Shown in pieces: positions 13,031 to 24,609 of a stretch of 64,000 nucleotides of DNA. The position numbers and the translations under genes are program-made. Source of the stretch: Isoetes taiwanensis (lineage: Eukaryota; Streptophyta; Lycopodiopsida; Isoetales; Isoetaceae); assembly GCA_021234155.1 (NCBI GenBank), contig JAJEKV010000032.1, positions 14,028,283 through 14,092,282 of the forward strand, read 5' to 3'. The number at the start of each line of letters is the position of its first letter. Positions within the stretch are counted from its first letter, which is position 1. The notes below the pieces were generated by a model, which made no database searches, was not told the DNA's origin, and saw nothing but the letters and a program-made list of their open reading frames with translations.

Positions 13031-15294
13031 AAAATCGGGGAGTGGTAACCGGTCCTTGAGAGCGGTGACGAAGTTTCAAAATTGTGGCCAAACTTAAAGG
13101 AATTTTGATTTTGGCTAGCTCCTCTTGGAGTTCCAGGGCACATGAGAAAAAGGATCTGCTGGATCCACAAAAGTGGAGGCGTGGTAAAGAAGCGGCAACT
13201 TCTTTGAGTAGGTCAACCTCTGCAGGCTATATTTGGATATGTCCGAGGCGTGGAGGTTGAGACGTGGAAGGTGCTTCTTGTCTTTGTTGAGCTCTAGTGG
13301 TGGCATGAACATTAGCCAACGTCGCCCTTGGCGGCTTGCATGAGGTTCAAAATGCTTTGGCGAACTTTAGGCATAACATGCGGCATGAGTTTCTCCAAGT
13401 CGGTGCAAAGTGAACCTTTTTTCTTCTTCATGAGGAATGGTGTCGATCGCAAAGGCGGGTTCGCGTGCCATTAGGAATAATGGTTAAGGGCGTGGCGCTC
13501 GTGCGGCGTGAAACCAAACCAACCCAATTTGATGGCCGGATGGAGGATTGAGAGCCCGAAAAATTTCTTCCCGGGCTTGTTGATCCAACCGAGGTGGATT
13601 GGGGGGAGCTGGTTGATAGCGTGATTGCCGAGGCGCCGCGAGGTGGCTTCCCGAAGAACGGGACGCGGGCCTTGTTTGCCATTAGCAATCCGAGTTGGTA
13701 AGCCCGGAGGCGGACCGATGTGGTCTGATTTGTGCCGTGAAGCCGCACCGAACTTGTGGAAGTTGAGGACACGCCATGGTGGTATGACCCCATTCTTGGC
13801 GGTGATAACACCGAAGCCGAAGGATCAAAAAGGAGGGCGTGTGTTGGGTCCCCGTTGTTGCCCTGCTGCTTATAGAGTTGATTGGGTTGCGCTGCAGGTG
13901 GTGGTGGCTGATATTGCGATTGGTGCCGAGGTGTTGTTTGCACTTGATAAACCATCTTGTTGCGAAAGGTGTAGGATGAGTGCGAGTGCACTCTTCCTCG
14001 GGCATGATTGCACATGTTGCATCGTTTACAATGAGGCGGGCCATTGGTGGAGTTGCACTCATTCGCCAAGTGGCCTTGATATTTGCGAGATATGGCACCA
14101 GATCCGATTTGGCTATGGATTGGCGTGTTGAGGTTGAACAAAGTCCCGGGGAACCATGACGGGTGGAATGAAAGGGAGCTTCAAGAGCCACGCCACGGGG
14201 AGGAAACATTGACCGAAAGTGATTGACAAGATCGATAGCTTTGCTCCAAAGTCTTGGCGCAGTATTCGACCATGAGTCGGATAGCTGGAGGAAGTCCTTG
14301 GAGAAACCAGACCAAGATCTGGCTCTGTGTGGGGTACTCCTTGAGTTTGCTGAGCAGAATGTGAAGACGATCTGCAAAATCCCTGGCGGACTCCGTGGGC
14401 TCTTGTTGAAGGTCATTGAGTTGCTTGAGATGAAGCTGATCATCATCCGTGGTCCCATAGTGAGAAAGAAAAGCAGTTCTCATTTCTGACCAATCTTGTT
14501 TCCAGTGGCTTTTGTTGGACATGAGCCATTGATGAGGGGAGCCACGCAATGTGGTGGAAAAGATGTAGAATTTCAGTTGAGGTTGCGCATGACCATTCAG
14601 GATAGCCAGAGCCTCAAATTCTTCCATGTGGGCCTGAGCACTTTGGTCTAAGGGTTTGCCTTTCGTGTTGCCAAAGGTGGGATAAGTCAGCTTAAGTGTC
14701 TGAAAGGTAGAGGTGAAAGTGCTTGGCTGGACGGGAACTGGATAGGGATTATATTGAGGTGGATTTGGAGGTGGTATGGTGCCGGAAAGACCCTGATGAA
14801 GGGGTTGCTGAGGTGGAGGTACTGGAGGTGCCTGATCATTGGTTTTAAGGTCTGTAAGATTGTAAACAGGAAGAGCGGTGGGAAAGGTAGGGAAGGGAAA
14901 GTCCTGTGGAGGAGCAAAAGAGACATGTGGATATCCTTGCCCACGGGGGGAGATGACGGTTGAAGGAAAAGAGGCGTATGGCCGCATCGAATGATGGATG
15001 TAGGCATGTTCGGGGGTATGAAAGTAAGGTTGAGAAGGTGGAGCCTGATAGGGCTCCCCGAGCAGTGATGAGGTGACGAGGTCGCGGAGCAATGTTTGCA
15101 CGCTTTGAGGTGGGGAATTTGGACGAGACATGACACGAGGGGTGGGTGGGCCGACCGAGCCCTAGACCTAATGTGGCCGCCTCAATGTCATAAGCAGATC
15201 CATACATATCACGAACAACTTCCCCGTCGCCGATGACGCCTAGTTTAGGTGCCGCCCGGGAAAGAAGTTCTTCAGTGTGAAGTTTTGGACGCAT
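13031..15294 (-). pseudogene. gag: gypsy gag, G2 copy, partly open
   Basis: A 316-codon open frame (14,181-15,131) covers most of the capsid part, from MSRPNSPPQSVQTLL through a Pro-rich segment to a helical region with RDFADRLHILLSKL, the most continuous gag sequence in the window. The true start is further right at about 15,294 by alignment with G3. The zinc-knuckle region is present but in broken frames around 13,850. Confidence 0.75.
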
Positions 15295-15343
15295 ATGGCG
15301 ATGGGTAAGAAGGGAAGAGCTTAATCGCACCCGGCAAATGCGG

Positions 15344-15596
15344 TGTTTGGGGTCTGGTTCGAACTCCCGCAAGACAGCCTCCAGCGGAGGACCCTTGATC
15401 TAACAGAGAATCCGGGACTATGTCACGGGATTTGCAAGAAGAGAAGAAGAGGAAGAAAAAGAACAAAAAGAGAACAATGAGAGGAAAATGATAAGGTTCC
15501 TTGATATCAATGATGAACATACATGAGCTCTCGCAATCGAGAAGATCAAGAGAGACAAGACTCAAAACTCATCTAAAACTCATGTGCTAGCTCTAC
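15344..15596 (-). repeat. First half of the G2 LTR, interrupted by G3
   Basis: It starts at TGTTTGGGG and stops after ...GCTAGCTCTAC. The missing half resumes at 30,311. The two halves together give about 583 bp once the duplicated TCTAC is counted once, which matches a full LTR of this family. Confidence 0.9.
15592..15596. repeat. Target-site duplication TCTAC of G3 (left; right copy at 30,311-30,315)
   Basis: TCTAC directly precedes the left LTR of G3 and directly follows its right LTR. In uninterrupted LTRs, for example around 29,974, the sequence GCTAGCTCTACTCATA is continuous, so the duplication marks a clean 5-bp integration. Confidence 0.92.
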
Positions 15597-16185
15597 TGTT
15601 TGGGGTCAGGTTCGAACTCCCCGCAAGACAGACCCTGTGGAGGACCCTTGATCTAACAGAGAATCAGGGGACTATGTCACGGGATTTGCAAGAAAAGAAC
15701 AAGAAGAAGAAAAAACGAGAACAAAAGAGAACAATGAGAGGAAAATGATAAGCTTCCTTGATATCAATGATGAACATACATGAGCTCTCTGAATCGAGAG
15801 AAGATCAAGAGAGACAAGACTCAAAACTCATCTAAAAACTCATGTGCTAGCTCTACTCATATATATAGTACAATGGCCTTTGGCCCAATATAGACACTCG
15901 GACCGATCTCTGCGGCCGACTCGGAAGGAGGCCTGATTTGCAGGAATATTGGCGGTGCCTCTTGAAGTGCCTAGAATCACGCCTCGACGCCGCTTGGCGG
16001 TGACGGGCCGCCACTTGTCCGAGCGGCGCTCTTGTTGACGGGACGCAGCTTTGATCAAGCGTGGGTCGGCCGCTTGGTCTTCTCACGAGCCTTTGATGGC
16101 TGACCCGCGGGTCGATCAGGATCCTTGAGCTTGACCTGGTCCGTCAGATGCATGAATAGTCCTGAACCAGAGGCACAGATCGACA
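15597..16185 (-). repeat. LTR of G3 (3' LTR in sense)
   Basis: It runs from TGTTTGGGG to ...CGACA on the plus strand, about 589 bp. It differs from its partner at 29,716-30,310 mostly at CTG/CAG-like positions, so LTR divergence is not a safe clock here. Confidence 0.85.
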
Positions 16186-16200
16186 CTCCCCACCAAACGA
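16186..16200 (-). other. Polypurine tract of G3
   Basis: The plus strand reads CTCCCCACCAAACGA beside the LTR, so the sense strand has a G-rich TTTGGTGGGGAG tract just before the 3' LTR, the position expected for plus-strand priming. The same tract flanks the LTR of G5 at 59,362. Confidence 0.6.
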
Positions 16201-19164
16201 CACTCGAGTGAAGAAAAGGAGGAAGTGTCTCTAAGGGCTGAAGCCATCACCAAAGTGATCCTCACTTGAATGAGGATCGCACCATTATGGTAATCGCCAA
16301 TGAGATCCCGGGCGTGTTTGAAGAGCAGGAGGAGTGTTGAGGCCAAGGGCGGGATCTCGTGATCAATGAGAAAACGAGATCGCACCATGTCTTCAAGGGG
16401 CGCATGGGCGCGGAAGAAACAAACCGACATTCCATGAGGAGGCAAAACCGAGGCCAAGGCACCGACGCCGCATTCGGATTGCAAGAAAAAATGGGGACGC
16501 CGATTTAAGGAGCCGAGCAAGATGCATTTTAGAGCAAAGACAAAAACCCGCTTGAAGGTGGACTAAAGGATCCGTGAGGTGGGCGATTCCGCAAGAAGGT
16601 GTCAAGACCATGGAGCGCATCGGCAGGCGTTGCCAACCACGCCATTAGCAATATAGATCCAACCGTGGTGTTATCAAGAGTGGCACCCTCCTCCCAATGG
16701 GAGCGGCGAACAAAACGGGGATCCCACCGGAGATCCGCCGAGATCCGAGGTGGAGTCCATCCAAAGATGGCCATCCATGACCTTTGTCCAAAAGGGGAGA
16801 CGCCAATCAAGTCGTGAACCCGGGGTGGAGGAACACCCGGGGAAGCATAGGGAGAGGGAACCATGCCCGGGGTGGGTTGTTGAGCCCGCCCCTAATTCAC
16901 CGACAAGGGCCGGATCAAGAGCTTTACACCAACGATCCCGCATGTGAGCAGAGTTGAGAGTTGACAGGAGGGCTATCCCAAACTGTGGGGACCGCCTTGC
17001 TATCCGAAGAGCACGTAATTGATTGTAACCAGCCGAGGTGTCGCGATATAAATTTGTGCATAGGGAAGATCCTCGTGGATGTCCCGTGATACTTCCTTAT
17101 TTGTTGAAAAAGACTTCCGGCTGCCGAGAGGTAAATGATGTGCAAGCTCGTGCATGTACTCTTGATGAAGAGCGTGTGTCCGAGCATGATCAGCCCGTAG
17201 GGGTTGTTATCCCCAAGCAACCATCGAAGGGTGGGGTCACCCGATAGTTTCGCGTGGTGGCCCATCCCGAAATCTCTTCTCGTGTGTCACCCGGATAGAA
17301 ATCATGAAAAATGTAAGCCATGGGCTGAACAACTCAAGGTGATGAAATCCGGATCTTCGCAGTTGAATGAGATCAAAGACTAAAAGGGCAAAGCCAGACA
17401 CCTTTGTCTTCAATGGAGAGTTCGCCAAACCGAAGAAAAATCTGCAAAGGCGCAGCAGTGGAACATCCACGGACCATCAGCCCCATGCCACCCGGAAGAA
17501 AGAGGTGGCGGCGTGCAACCACATAATCCGGATAGCGAGTGAAGGAACGGGAAATCAACAAAAAAGGTTGCTAACGATGGTGATATAGCCGCCCGGCTTT
17601 GGTTCGAGCCTCATCGCCAGACCATCAATAGTGTCTTTGAAGCCGTTGTTCGAGGTCACGGATCCGTGGTCCTTTTCTAACGTGGCGTGGATGGTCACGG
17701 ACCCGTTTCGAAGTGTTAACCTTGTGAGGAGGATTGCCCAGAGCATTGAGTCGAAGCACGGCAATCTCCGGCGTCATCAAGAAGTTTTCGTTTTGAACCT
17801 CCGTAGTCGATCTTGGAGGGGCGTGGCCGAGAAGTGCGTGGAGAGCCGAGCCGTCAAAGAGGCAATTTGAGCATCACGCCCGTAAGGTGTTGAACTTGAG
17901 TGTCAGAATTGTCACAAAGCTTCTGAGTACAAGGCGTCGAGCTTAGCAATATCTTTCTCCTTGTCACCCGGGGAGGGTGGCTTTGGACTTGTTTTGCTCC
18001 AATAAGTCCTGAATTTTGGATTGAAGCCGAGCCCCTGCTGATGCAAGGAGGCTGGTCCGATCCCGATGCGCTTTTTGAGATCTATGCGGGCCTGTAAGAG
18101 AGCCCCGTGCTTTTCTTGAAGTTGGGCTTCCAAAGTTTGAACTTGTGCGATTTGCGGCTTGAAGATCACGGTGAACCGTGACGGAGGTCGCCAGGCCGTG
18201 GTGAACCCCATTTATAAGAGCTTCTTGGGATTCTTGTAACTTTAGAACGGCAGCCTTGAGCATCCTCGGCCGATATCGATACAACGGTGACGAGGGTCTT
18301 TGTGGTGGTGGAGCCTGCTGTGGCCAGGTTTGCGATGTTTGTGAGACATGGTGTGAACTGGAATGCTTGGATTCTATAGCAGAGGAGGAGACAGTGACAT
18401 GGGAGTGCGGAATTTTGACATGACCAGAGGAAGAAGGGCGTGAAGTGCCGACTGGGTGAGTCTGAGGAAGGGACCACTGAGTGGAATCATGAGAATGAGG
18501 AGGTGTGGGAGGAAAGTAATGACGGATAATAGCTTGAAGGTGGCCTCCCACAGAAACTTCAGAAATAGAAGTGGCAGCCCGAAGACGGTCCACTTCTTGG
18601 AGAAGACGGTAGAACAGCAATTGGGGCCAATCAATGTGGTGGATTGAGCGAGTAGCAGTGACTACGATATTATAGAAAGGTTTATTGATATGGGTGTTCT
18701 TGATAGAATACCCAAGGAACTTGCACCACAGGAACTTAACAAAGGTCTCATGGGGCTTGTCAATATTGGTCAGGCGATGCACATTTGCATGATAAGCAGG
18801 AGCACCAAACTCAGTAACATCGAGATCCTGTATGGCAGACCAAGATAAACAAGGGGTTTGCAAAGGAATATGGAATACCTCAGAAATCAGGTGCTGAGTC
18901 AGCGAAATGGTGGTGCCATCGACCACTGTGGTGTATCCATGCGGGCTATTGACGATGTTCGCGATGAACTGCTTCAACTGGTCAGGATTTGGAGCCGGAA
19001 GTTCCATTTGAGAGAATTCGTAAAGTTTCTGGCGTTCTCTACGACCGCACGATCCGGGCCAACAAGGGCTTCACCGGAAGTGGGCGCCAAGAAAGATAAT
19101 CGACTCGAAAAGAGAGTTCCCGGGAAAAAAGAGTTTGAAGTGTAGGAAATTTTTTGGCCGCCAT
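16201..19164 (-). pseudogene. Extra sense ORF 3' of pol, G3 copy, frameshifted
   Basis: Same gene as 59,386-62,351 in G5, starting at the ATG at 19,164 (GCC-ATG-G context). A 347-codon stretch (17,964-19,007) is open and covers the N-terminal globular part and the start of the coiled coil. The second half is broken into short frames. The gene lies between the antisense ORF and the 3' LTR. Function is unknown. Confidence 0.75.
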
Positions 19165-19700
19165 GGCAAAGAGCTTTAAAAGAACGGTGATGCAAAGGCG
19201 AGAGCGGAGACGTAAGGCGAAAGAACGGAGGACGAAGGCGCAGAGGGACGAAAAGGTTTAGGGCGCGCAAATGGAGGTGAAGAGGCATGATAAGGGCGAA
19301 GCTGCAACCGTTGATGGTGCCAGGTGTCGAAAGATGCCAAGGAGGCGATTGAGAGGCAAAAATTTGGCTAAGTCCCCAAACAACAAAGGGAGAAGTAATG
19401 AACGGTGGAGATGAGGCGTGAGAGAATGATGGGATGTGACAGATGGCCAAAGGACACACATTAATGTTCGACGGGCGTGAAAAGAAGCAATGGCATTTAA
19501 TGCTGGCAACTCGAAGTGGGATATCATTAAAACGAATGTGTCAGAGGGTACCATGGCTAGATATATGCGGGAGAAAAGATTCTCTTTTAGAAACAGCCTT
19601 GCATTGCAAACACGTTGGCGATTTTTTTTATTGGTCCACGCCGACAAGGAGTTCCTCGGTTGGCTATATAAAGGCTAACCGGAGGAAGCGAAGGCATCCG

Positions 19701-19965
19701 ATGGCGCCGGCATGGTCTTTGCCGCCGTTTGAACGAGAACCGCACGATGCCCACTAACCGTCAAGAGTGGATTACTTGCAAAATGAATTGTCTGGACCTC
19801 TGGCGCTGCCACAATCATGGCGAGAATGGATGGCTGGTGTTAGGGATGGCTGAACATCCCGATCCTCATACCAACGGGATGGAGGTGGTTTGCACCTTCA
19901 TGGGACCCCCGAAAGCGAACCTCTACCACATCTCTGCGCATCACCTCGCTCAGAACCCGGAGTAG
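19701..19965 (+). pseudogene. Antisense small ORF (aORF), G3 copy, damaged
   Basis: It aligns with the intact aORFs of G4 and G5. The TATATAAA box is at 19,665-19,672 and the ATTGG element at 19,630-19,634, with the same spacing as elsewhere. The body keeps EWITCKMNCLDLWRCHN, but the middle and the C-terminal part are shifted by small indels. The stop is at the equivalent position. Confidence 0.65.
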
Positions 19966-20098
19966 AGGGTTTTTTTCTTAGGACTTAGTAGATAGGGCTC
20001 GAGCCCGTTTTTGTATATAGGCGGTGCCCATAGCGAAAATATTTGGGCGTGCCCACATTTTGTAAAAAATTCCACCTATAATATAATATGCCACTGTT

Positions 20099-20987
20099 TT
20101 AGTCACTTTCGGTTGTGGTTGTTTCTTGAACTGCATCTGTTTGTTGATTGTCGCGTTCTGTGTGATGAAATGTTTTGAGGCGGAAGCCATTAACCAGTGT
20201 AGGTAATGGAGTGCCATCTAACTCAGCCAGTTGGAAAATGCTGGGTCGAACCACTTGAACGATTTGATAAAGGCCAAGCCAACGAATCTTAAGTTTACCC
20301 GGAAAATTTCTGTACCGAGAATCATAAAGAAGAACCAAATCTCCTTCTTTGAATGTTTTTGTCTTCAGACGTGTGTCATGTAGAGATTTTTGCAACCGTT
20401 GTCCATGAAGAACACGAATATAAGCATCCCTTCTAAGTTCATCCCTCGTTCCAATTGATAAACCCTTTCTTTGAGTGCAAAGGTGGATTATGGGCGTAGA
20501 GGTTGAAAGCGGAGAGTGGGGAGAATGTACTCAAAAGGCATGAGAGCTTCTTGACCATAAACCAATTTGAAAGGAGTGTGACCGGTAGCTATTTTGAAAC
20601 AAGTATTGTAAGCCCAAAAACAACGAGTAGGAAGCTTGGTTTGCGGTCGGAGAAGGCGCTCACAAATTTTCTTGAGAATTGTGACGAGTTTTGTTGGTGC
20701 TACGCCAAACCATTCCCTTGAGGATAGTAAGGTGTGCTCTTGTGATGATGTATCGGAGATAGTCCGTCGGCTCCTTGATGGTATGATTGATAAAATGGAC
20801 ACCACGATCGACCAGCTCAGGTGGGGCAGCCAAATCGCGTGATAATTTGTTGATAGAGGACCTTGGCTGTGCTTGCTGCAGTGTTGTCCGGAAGCGCAAG
20901 CTTCCGCCCATTTAGTAGCGTAGTCAGTGAGAACCAGAATGTAGCGGGCACGGGGTGCCGCCGCAGGGGAGGATCGATGGGTCCCAC
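20099..20987 (-). pseudogene. pol: Integrase C-terminal half of G3 (separated by the LINE)
   Basis: Contains the integrase core after the first Asp, a FKLVYGQEALMPFEYILPTL segment and the C-terminal part with LVLLYDSRYRNFPGKLKIRW, which ends in a Thr-rich tail and a stop at 20,099. There is a GPY/F-like region but no chromodomain. The remaining integrase sequence continues right of the LINE at 24,610. Confidence 0.8.
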
Positions 20988-20993
20988 AAAATC
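20988..20993. repeat. Target-site duplication AAAATC of the LINE (right copy at 24,604-24,609)
   Basis: Uninterrupted copies read CCCACAAAATCCATTCCCC at this point (for example near 10,254). In G3 the AAAATC occurs on both sides of the LINE, giving a 6-bp duplication. Confidence 0.85.
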
Positions 20994-21337
20994 ACCGAGT
21001 TAGAGGGAGAGAACGTCTCTGATGTTGTCATAAAATTCTTTAGTGACACAATGCATTTACCACGACCCTAATTTCGTATTAATTGTAGGAGGATTGGCAA
21101 AAGCAACCTTGAGACCAATTTTGGTCAAGTTTGACAGAGTGGATGATCGAGATAGGGTCATGGCGAATAGGGCAGCATTGAAGGGTCCGCGAGAACGGCT
21201 AGATCCGGACTTGACACCGCATGCGAGAACTTCGAAAAAAAAGAATGGTTGAAGGTGAAGGAAGCTAGAGACTCGGCGTAGTGGCGTATCACGACGAAAG
21301 CGAGGTGAGCCATAGTTACAAGGTAAAAAGCACATAG

Positions 21338-24300
21338 GGGATTCGGGCCTTGAAGATCACTTTTTGGAACATACACGGCATATCTCGGCGAAAGTTGACT
21401 CTTCCCAAGAGGTATGGGCAAAGGCGAGATCTTTTAATTTTCTTAGAAACTTGGCAAACACCGAGAACTAGCGATCTACCTCTTATTGGAGGCTATCGAT
21501 AGTTAAAAACTTATGGAATGATAAGCTAAACATAGGTAGAGGGACGCGGTGGCTTGGCAATTTATGTCAAGACCAAAATTGCGCATATGTTATCGGTCAA
21601 GAAATCACGCTTGAGAAATCAATATATTTGGCTTGAGTTCAAGGAGAATCAGGATGCAAGAATATTTCTAGCGACTTGTTATTTTGCACCGCTTCGGATG
21701 GCGTATGGCAATAAGGAGTTTAATGAGAGGCAGCCCTTTACACAATTTAACTAAAGATATTTTAGAGTTCGGGAGCTTGGCAAAATTATTCTAGCTGGAG
21801 ATTTCAATGCTAGAACTCATGTAAATCGATCAATATGCTATGAGATCCCCTTTGGCGTTCATCTAGAAGAGGTAGCGAAGACCTCTATTGCAGGCTTTCT
21901 CGGGACAATGAAACAAATCAAATGGGTAAAATGCTAGTGGAGCTGGGCACATCTTGCAAGTTAAAGATTACGAATGGCACTAAAGCATATCCGGACACAC
22001 ATAAATTCACTTGCTTGACACATAATGGTGCAAGCGTAGTTGATTATGTGTTAGCCAATAATCTACGCATTAATCGTTGAGGACTTGATAATTGGGGATA
22101 AAGTTGTGGAATCCGACCACACACTGTGCACTTCATCATTCAATGCATGCATGATGTCACAAAAAGAGCCATATTCCACGCAGAACGCCAGGTGAAACTC
22201 ACATATGACAAGCATGCGAGAATATAGAAAATACTTGGAGGCTAATTGAGGCTAAAAGATTGGAATGGTGAGCTTGAAAATGAAATAAAACATTTTCTTG
22301 CAGCTATTCTTGAGGCTGCCACATGCACATTTGGGACAACTAAAAATAAAAATAGAAGTACAAAGCATAAAGGGTGGTTCGATTATGATTGTAGGCGCCA
22401 AGGCGAGAAACTACCAAAGGGTTTGAAGTGTAAGCCTAAATGGTACCGCTCTCGTTGCGTAGGAAAAAGCATGACTACTTTCAGTAGGAGACAAGTATGG
22501 CTAAACCAAAAGCGCATGATGACCCAAAGACTTTTTGGAGAACGGCGCAAACAAGGAAAGCACATAACCGGCTTGATTTGGATCAGTTGAAAGAGCATGT
22601 TAAGATGCTCTATGAGATCCCAGCTGCGCAAATGCCAAAGCACAAGCTTGATGATGAACTGTTCAATGAGGAAGATGTCTCTTGTGCGCTTAAAAAGCTA
22701 TCAAACGGAAAGGCAAAGGACACGCAGGGATTGGCAGCAGAGTTGTTTAAATGGTGTGGCAGAAATGCTTTGAGGGTACTGACCAGTTTGCTAAATAAAG
22801 CCCTTATAAGTGGTTTACCAAAGAGATGGCGAGGAAAATATGGTTTATCCTATTCACAAGGCTGGAGATAAGGCGTAGCATCTAATTATAGGACCATACT
22901 AGTTGGGAGTACATTCACTAAAATAATAGCCACTATGCTTGAGCAACGGATTAGTCATTGGACCGAGAGGCGAGAAGGCAAGAGAAGTATCTTTCGAGGC
23001 TGGTTTCAGGAAAGATTATAGCACACTTTCGATCATGCTTTGGTGTTGAGGATCTTGTTTGAAAAGGCAAGAAGGCGAGGCGATCACTATATCTTGCATT
23101 AAGTAGACTTCTCGAAAGCATTCGATATGGTGCCCGAAAAGAATTTAGGCGTGAGAATGGAAGAACTAGGAGTGCCATTTAATTTGAGAACTGCGGTAGC
23201 TCAACTCTACTCGAGAGGTCGATTAAGATTGGCAAATGGGATCGACAACTGAGCTTCTTAGCACTATTGGGGTGAGACAGGGGTGCCATTTGTCTCCCTA
23301 CGCTCTTTGGTTTGTACATTGACGAACTGGATGAATGGTTAAGACAAAGATGCTTGGCAGGAACTGATCTAGGGGGTTATCTCGTGCAGTTATTGATCTA
23401 TGCTGATGACGTAATACTTATATCATCTACAAAGGAAGGGTTACAGTCTATGTTAGACATGCTTTCAGAATTTTGCATGAAGAAGGAGATGCGGGTCAAC
23501 CTGACCAAGACCAAGGTGATGGTGGTCGGAACTAGAGAACGGCCAGAATTCAGTTACAAGGGCCAGATAGTAGAGACAACGGAGGTATACAAATACTTGG
23601 GATTGGAATTTGAATCGAAATATTCATGGAAATCCTGTGTTGATAAGAGAGTCTGTGGGGAAAAACGCTCTTTACGCATTGATGAGAAGTTGTTGGCGTG
23701 CTAATTTAAGAAGCTGGCCGCTGCGCAAAATGCTTTTTAAATCTCTGGTTCAGACCATTGTGCTGTATGGCTCGCCAATTTGGGGGCCCAATTTGTCCTC
23801 GAAGCATTGGCAAAAGATAGAGCAAGTTCTTAAACTTTTACGCTTGAAGAATTTGGGGTGAAAACCAGGGACGCCGTGACGCTATGCTTCTAGGCGAGGC
23901 GGGTTTGCTTCCTTTAGAAGCCGAGGCCTTATACCCGGGCGATAAACTTTGTAAATCGGTTAGAGCTGCAATCTGAACTCGGTACGTCAAAAGGGCATTA
24001 GAATGCTCCGAAGCTCGGCTGGTGGCGGGGAAGTGTTAGCGTGGGCAGCCAAGTGGGGTATTACCCGGATATTTGGCGGAATCGGTGCTTTCGGTGCAAG
24101 GGAGGCGGTACAAGACAAAGTGGTAGAGAGACTTTGGTCTCATAAGGGCAGTCGTATGACAAAGTATACTGAAGAGGTAAACCCAATGTTGACATATATG
24201 GAACCCGATTATGTGAAGGCGGACTTGTCTAAGCATAAGAAACAGACTATTGCCAGATATAGATTGAGCTCCCACCACCTTATGGTGGAAATAGGGAGAT

Positions 24301-24530
24301 GGAAGGGAATTCCGAGGGAAGACAGGAAATGTCCCTTCTGCACCCTTGATGCTATCGAGGATGAGAAACATGTCTTCATTGAGTGTCCGGAGTATGTACA
24401 TATAAGAGAGAAATTTGGCATATATCAATCTCAATTGGACAGTATTTTCGAGTTGGAGCCACACATCCTTGGTTGCTTTGTCAAGGAAGTGGACTCACAC
24501 CACTCATTATTGATGAGTTTGAGCAAATAA
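21338..24530 (+). pseudogene. LINE endonuclease-RT polyprotein, frameshifted
   Basis: The endonuclease starts near 21,345 with ITFWNIHGIS and continues with a catalytic-type AGDFNART near 21,797. RT fragments follow: KKLSNGKAKDTQGLAAELFK near 22,690 and the active site YADDVILISS at 23,399. The C-terminal 175 open codons (24,003-24,530) contain CPFCTLDAIEDEKHVFIEC, a CCHC-like motif common at the end of LINE polyproteins. The product would nick DNA and reverse transcribe its own RNA at the nick. At least four frame breaks are present, so this copy is probably inactive. Confidence 0.85.
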
Positions 24531-24581
24531 GTGTAAACCAGCCCCATGACCTTCAAGGTCCCAAACGGGCTTCAGATAATC

Positions 24582-24603
24582 TATTATTATTATTATTATT
24601 ATT
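24582..24603 (+). repeat. (ATT)n tail of the LINE
   Basis: Seven or so ATT units end the LINE immediately before the AAAATC target duplication, so this is the 3' tail of the element and not an independent microsatellite. Confidence 0.8.
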
Positions 24604-24609
24604 AAAATC

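Larger units (their letters stand above)
9528..15596 (-). mobile_element. Ty3/gypsy element G2, split by nested insertions
   Basis: G2 starts abruptly inside the C-terminal integrase region where G1 was inserted, continues through RT, protease and gag, and reaches half of its own LTR at 15,596. The other half of that LTR resumes at 30,311-30,645 after the G3 insertion. The rest of G2 (antisense ORF, extra ORF, 3' LTR) must lie left of the window, beyond G1. Its integrase 3' end is more diverged than that of G1, G3 or G5. Confidence 0.85.
20994..24603 (+). mobile_element. Non-LTR retrotransposon (LINE) inserted in G3 integrase
   Basis: It carries an AP-type endonuclease, an RT and a Cys/His C-terminal motif in that order, and ends in an (ATT)n tail. 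It is flanked by AAAATC. A trinucleotide-repeat tail instead of poly(A) recalls RTE-like elements, but the clade was not established. The 5' end may be complete or slightly truncated. Confidence 0.88.

Noticed and set aside
24582-24603. Independent (ATT)n microsatellite
   Set aside because: It ends exactly at the LINE target duplication, so it is the tail of the LINE.
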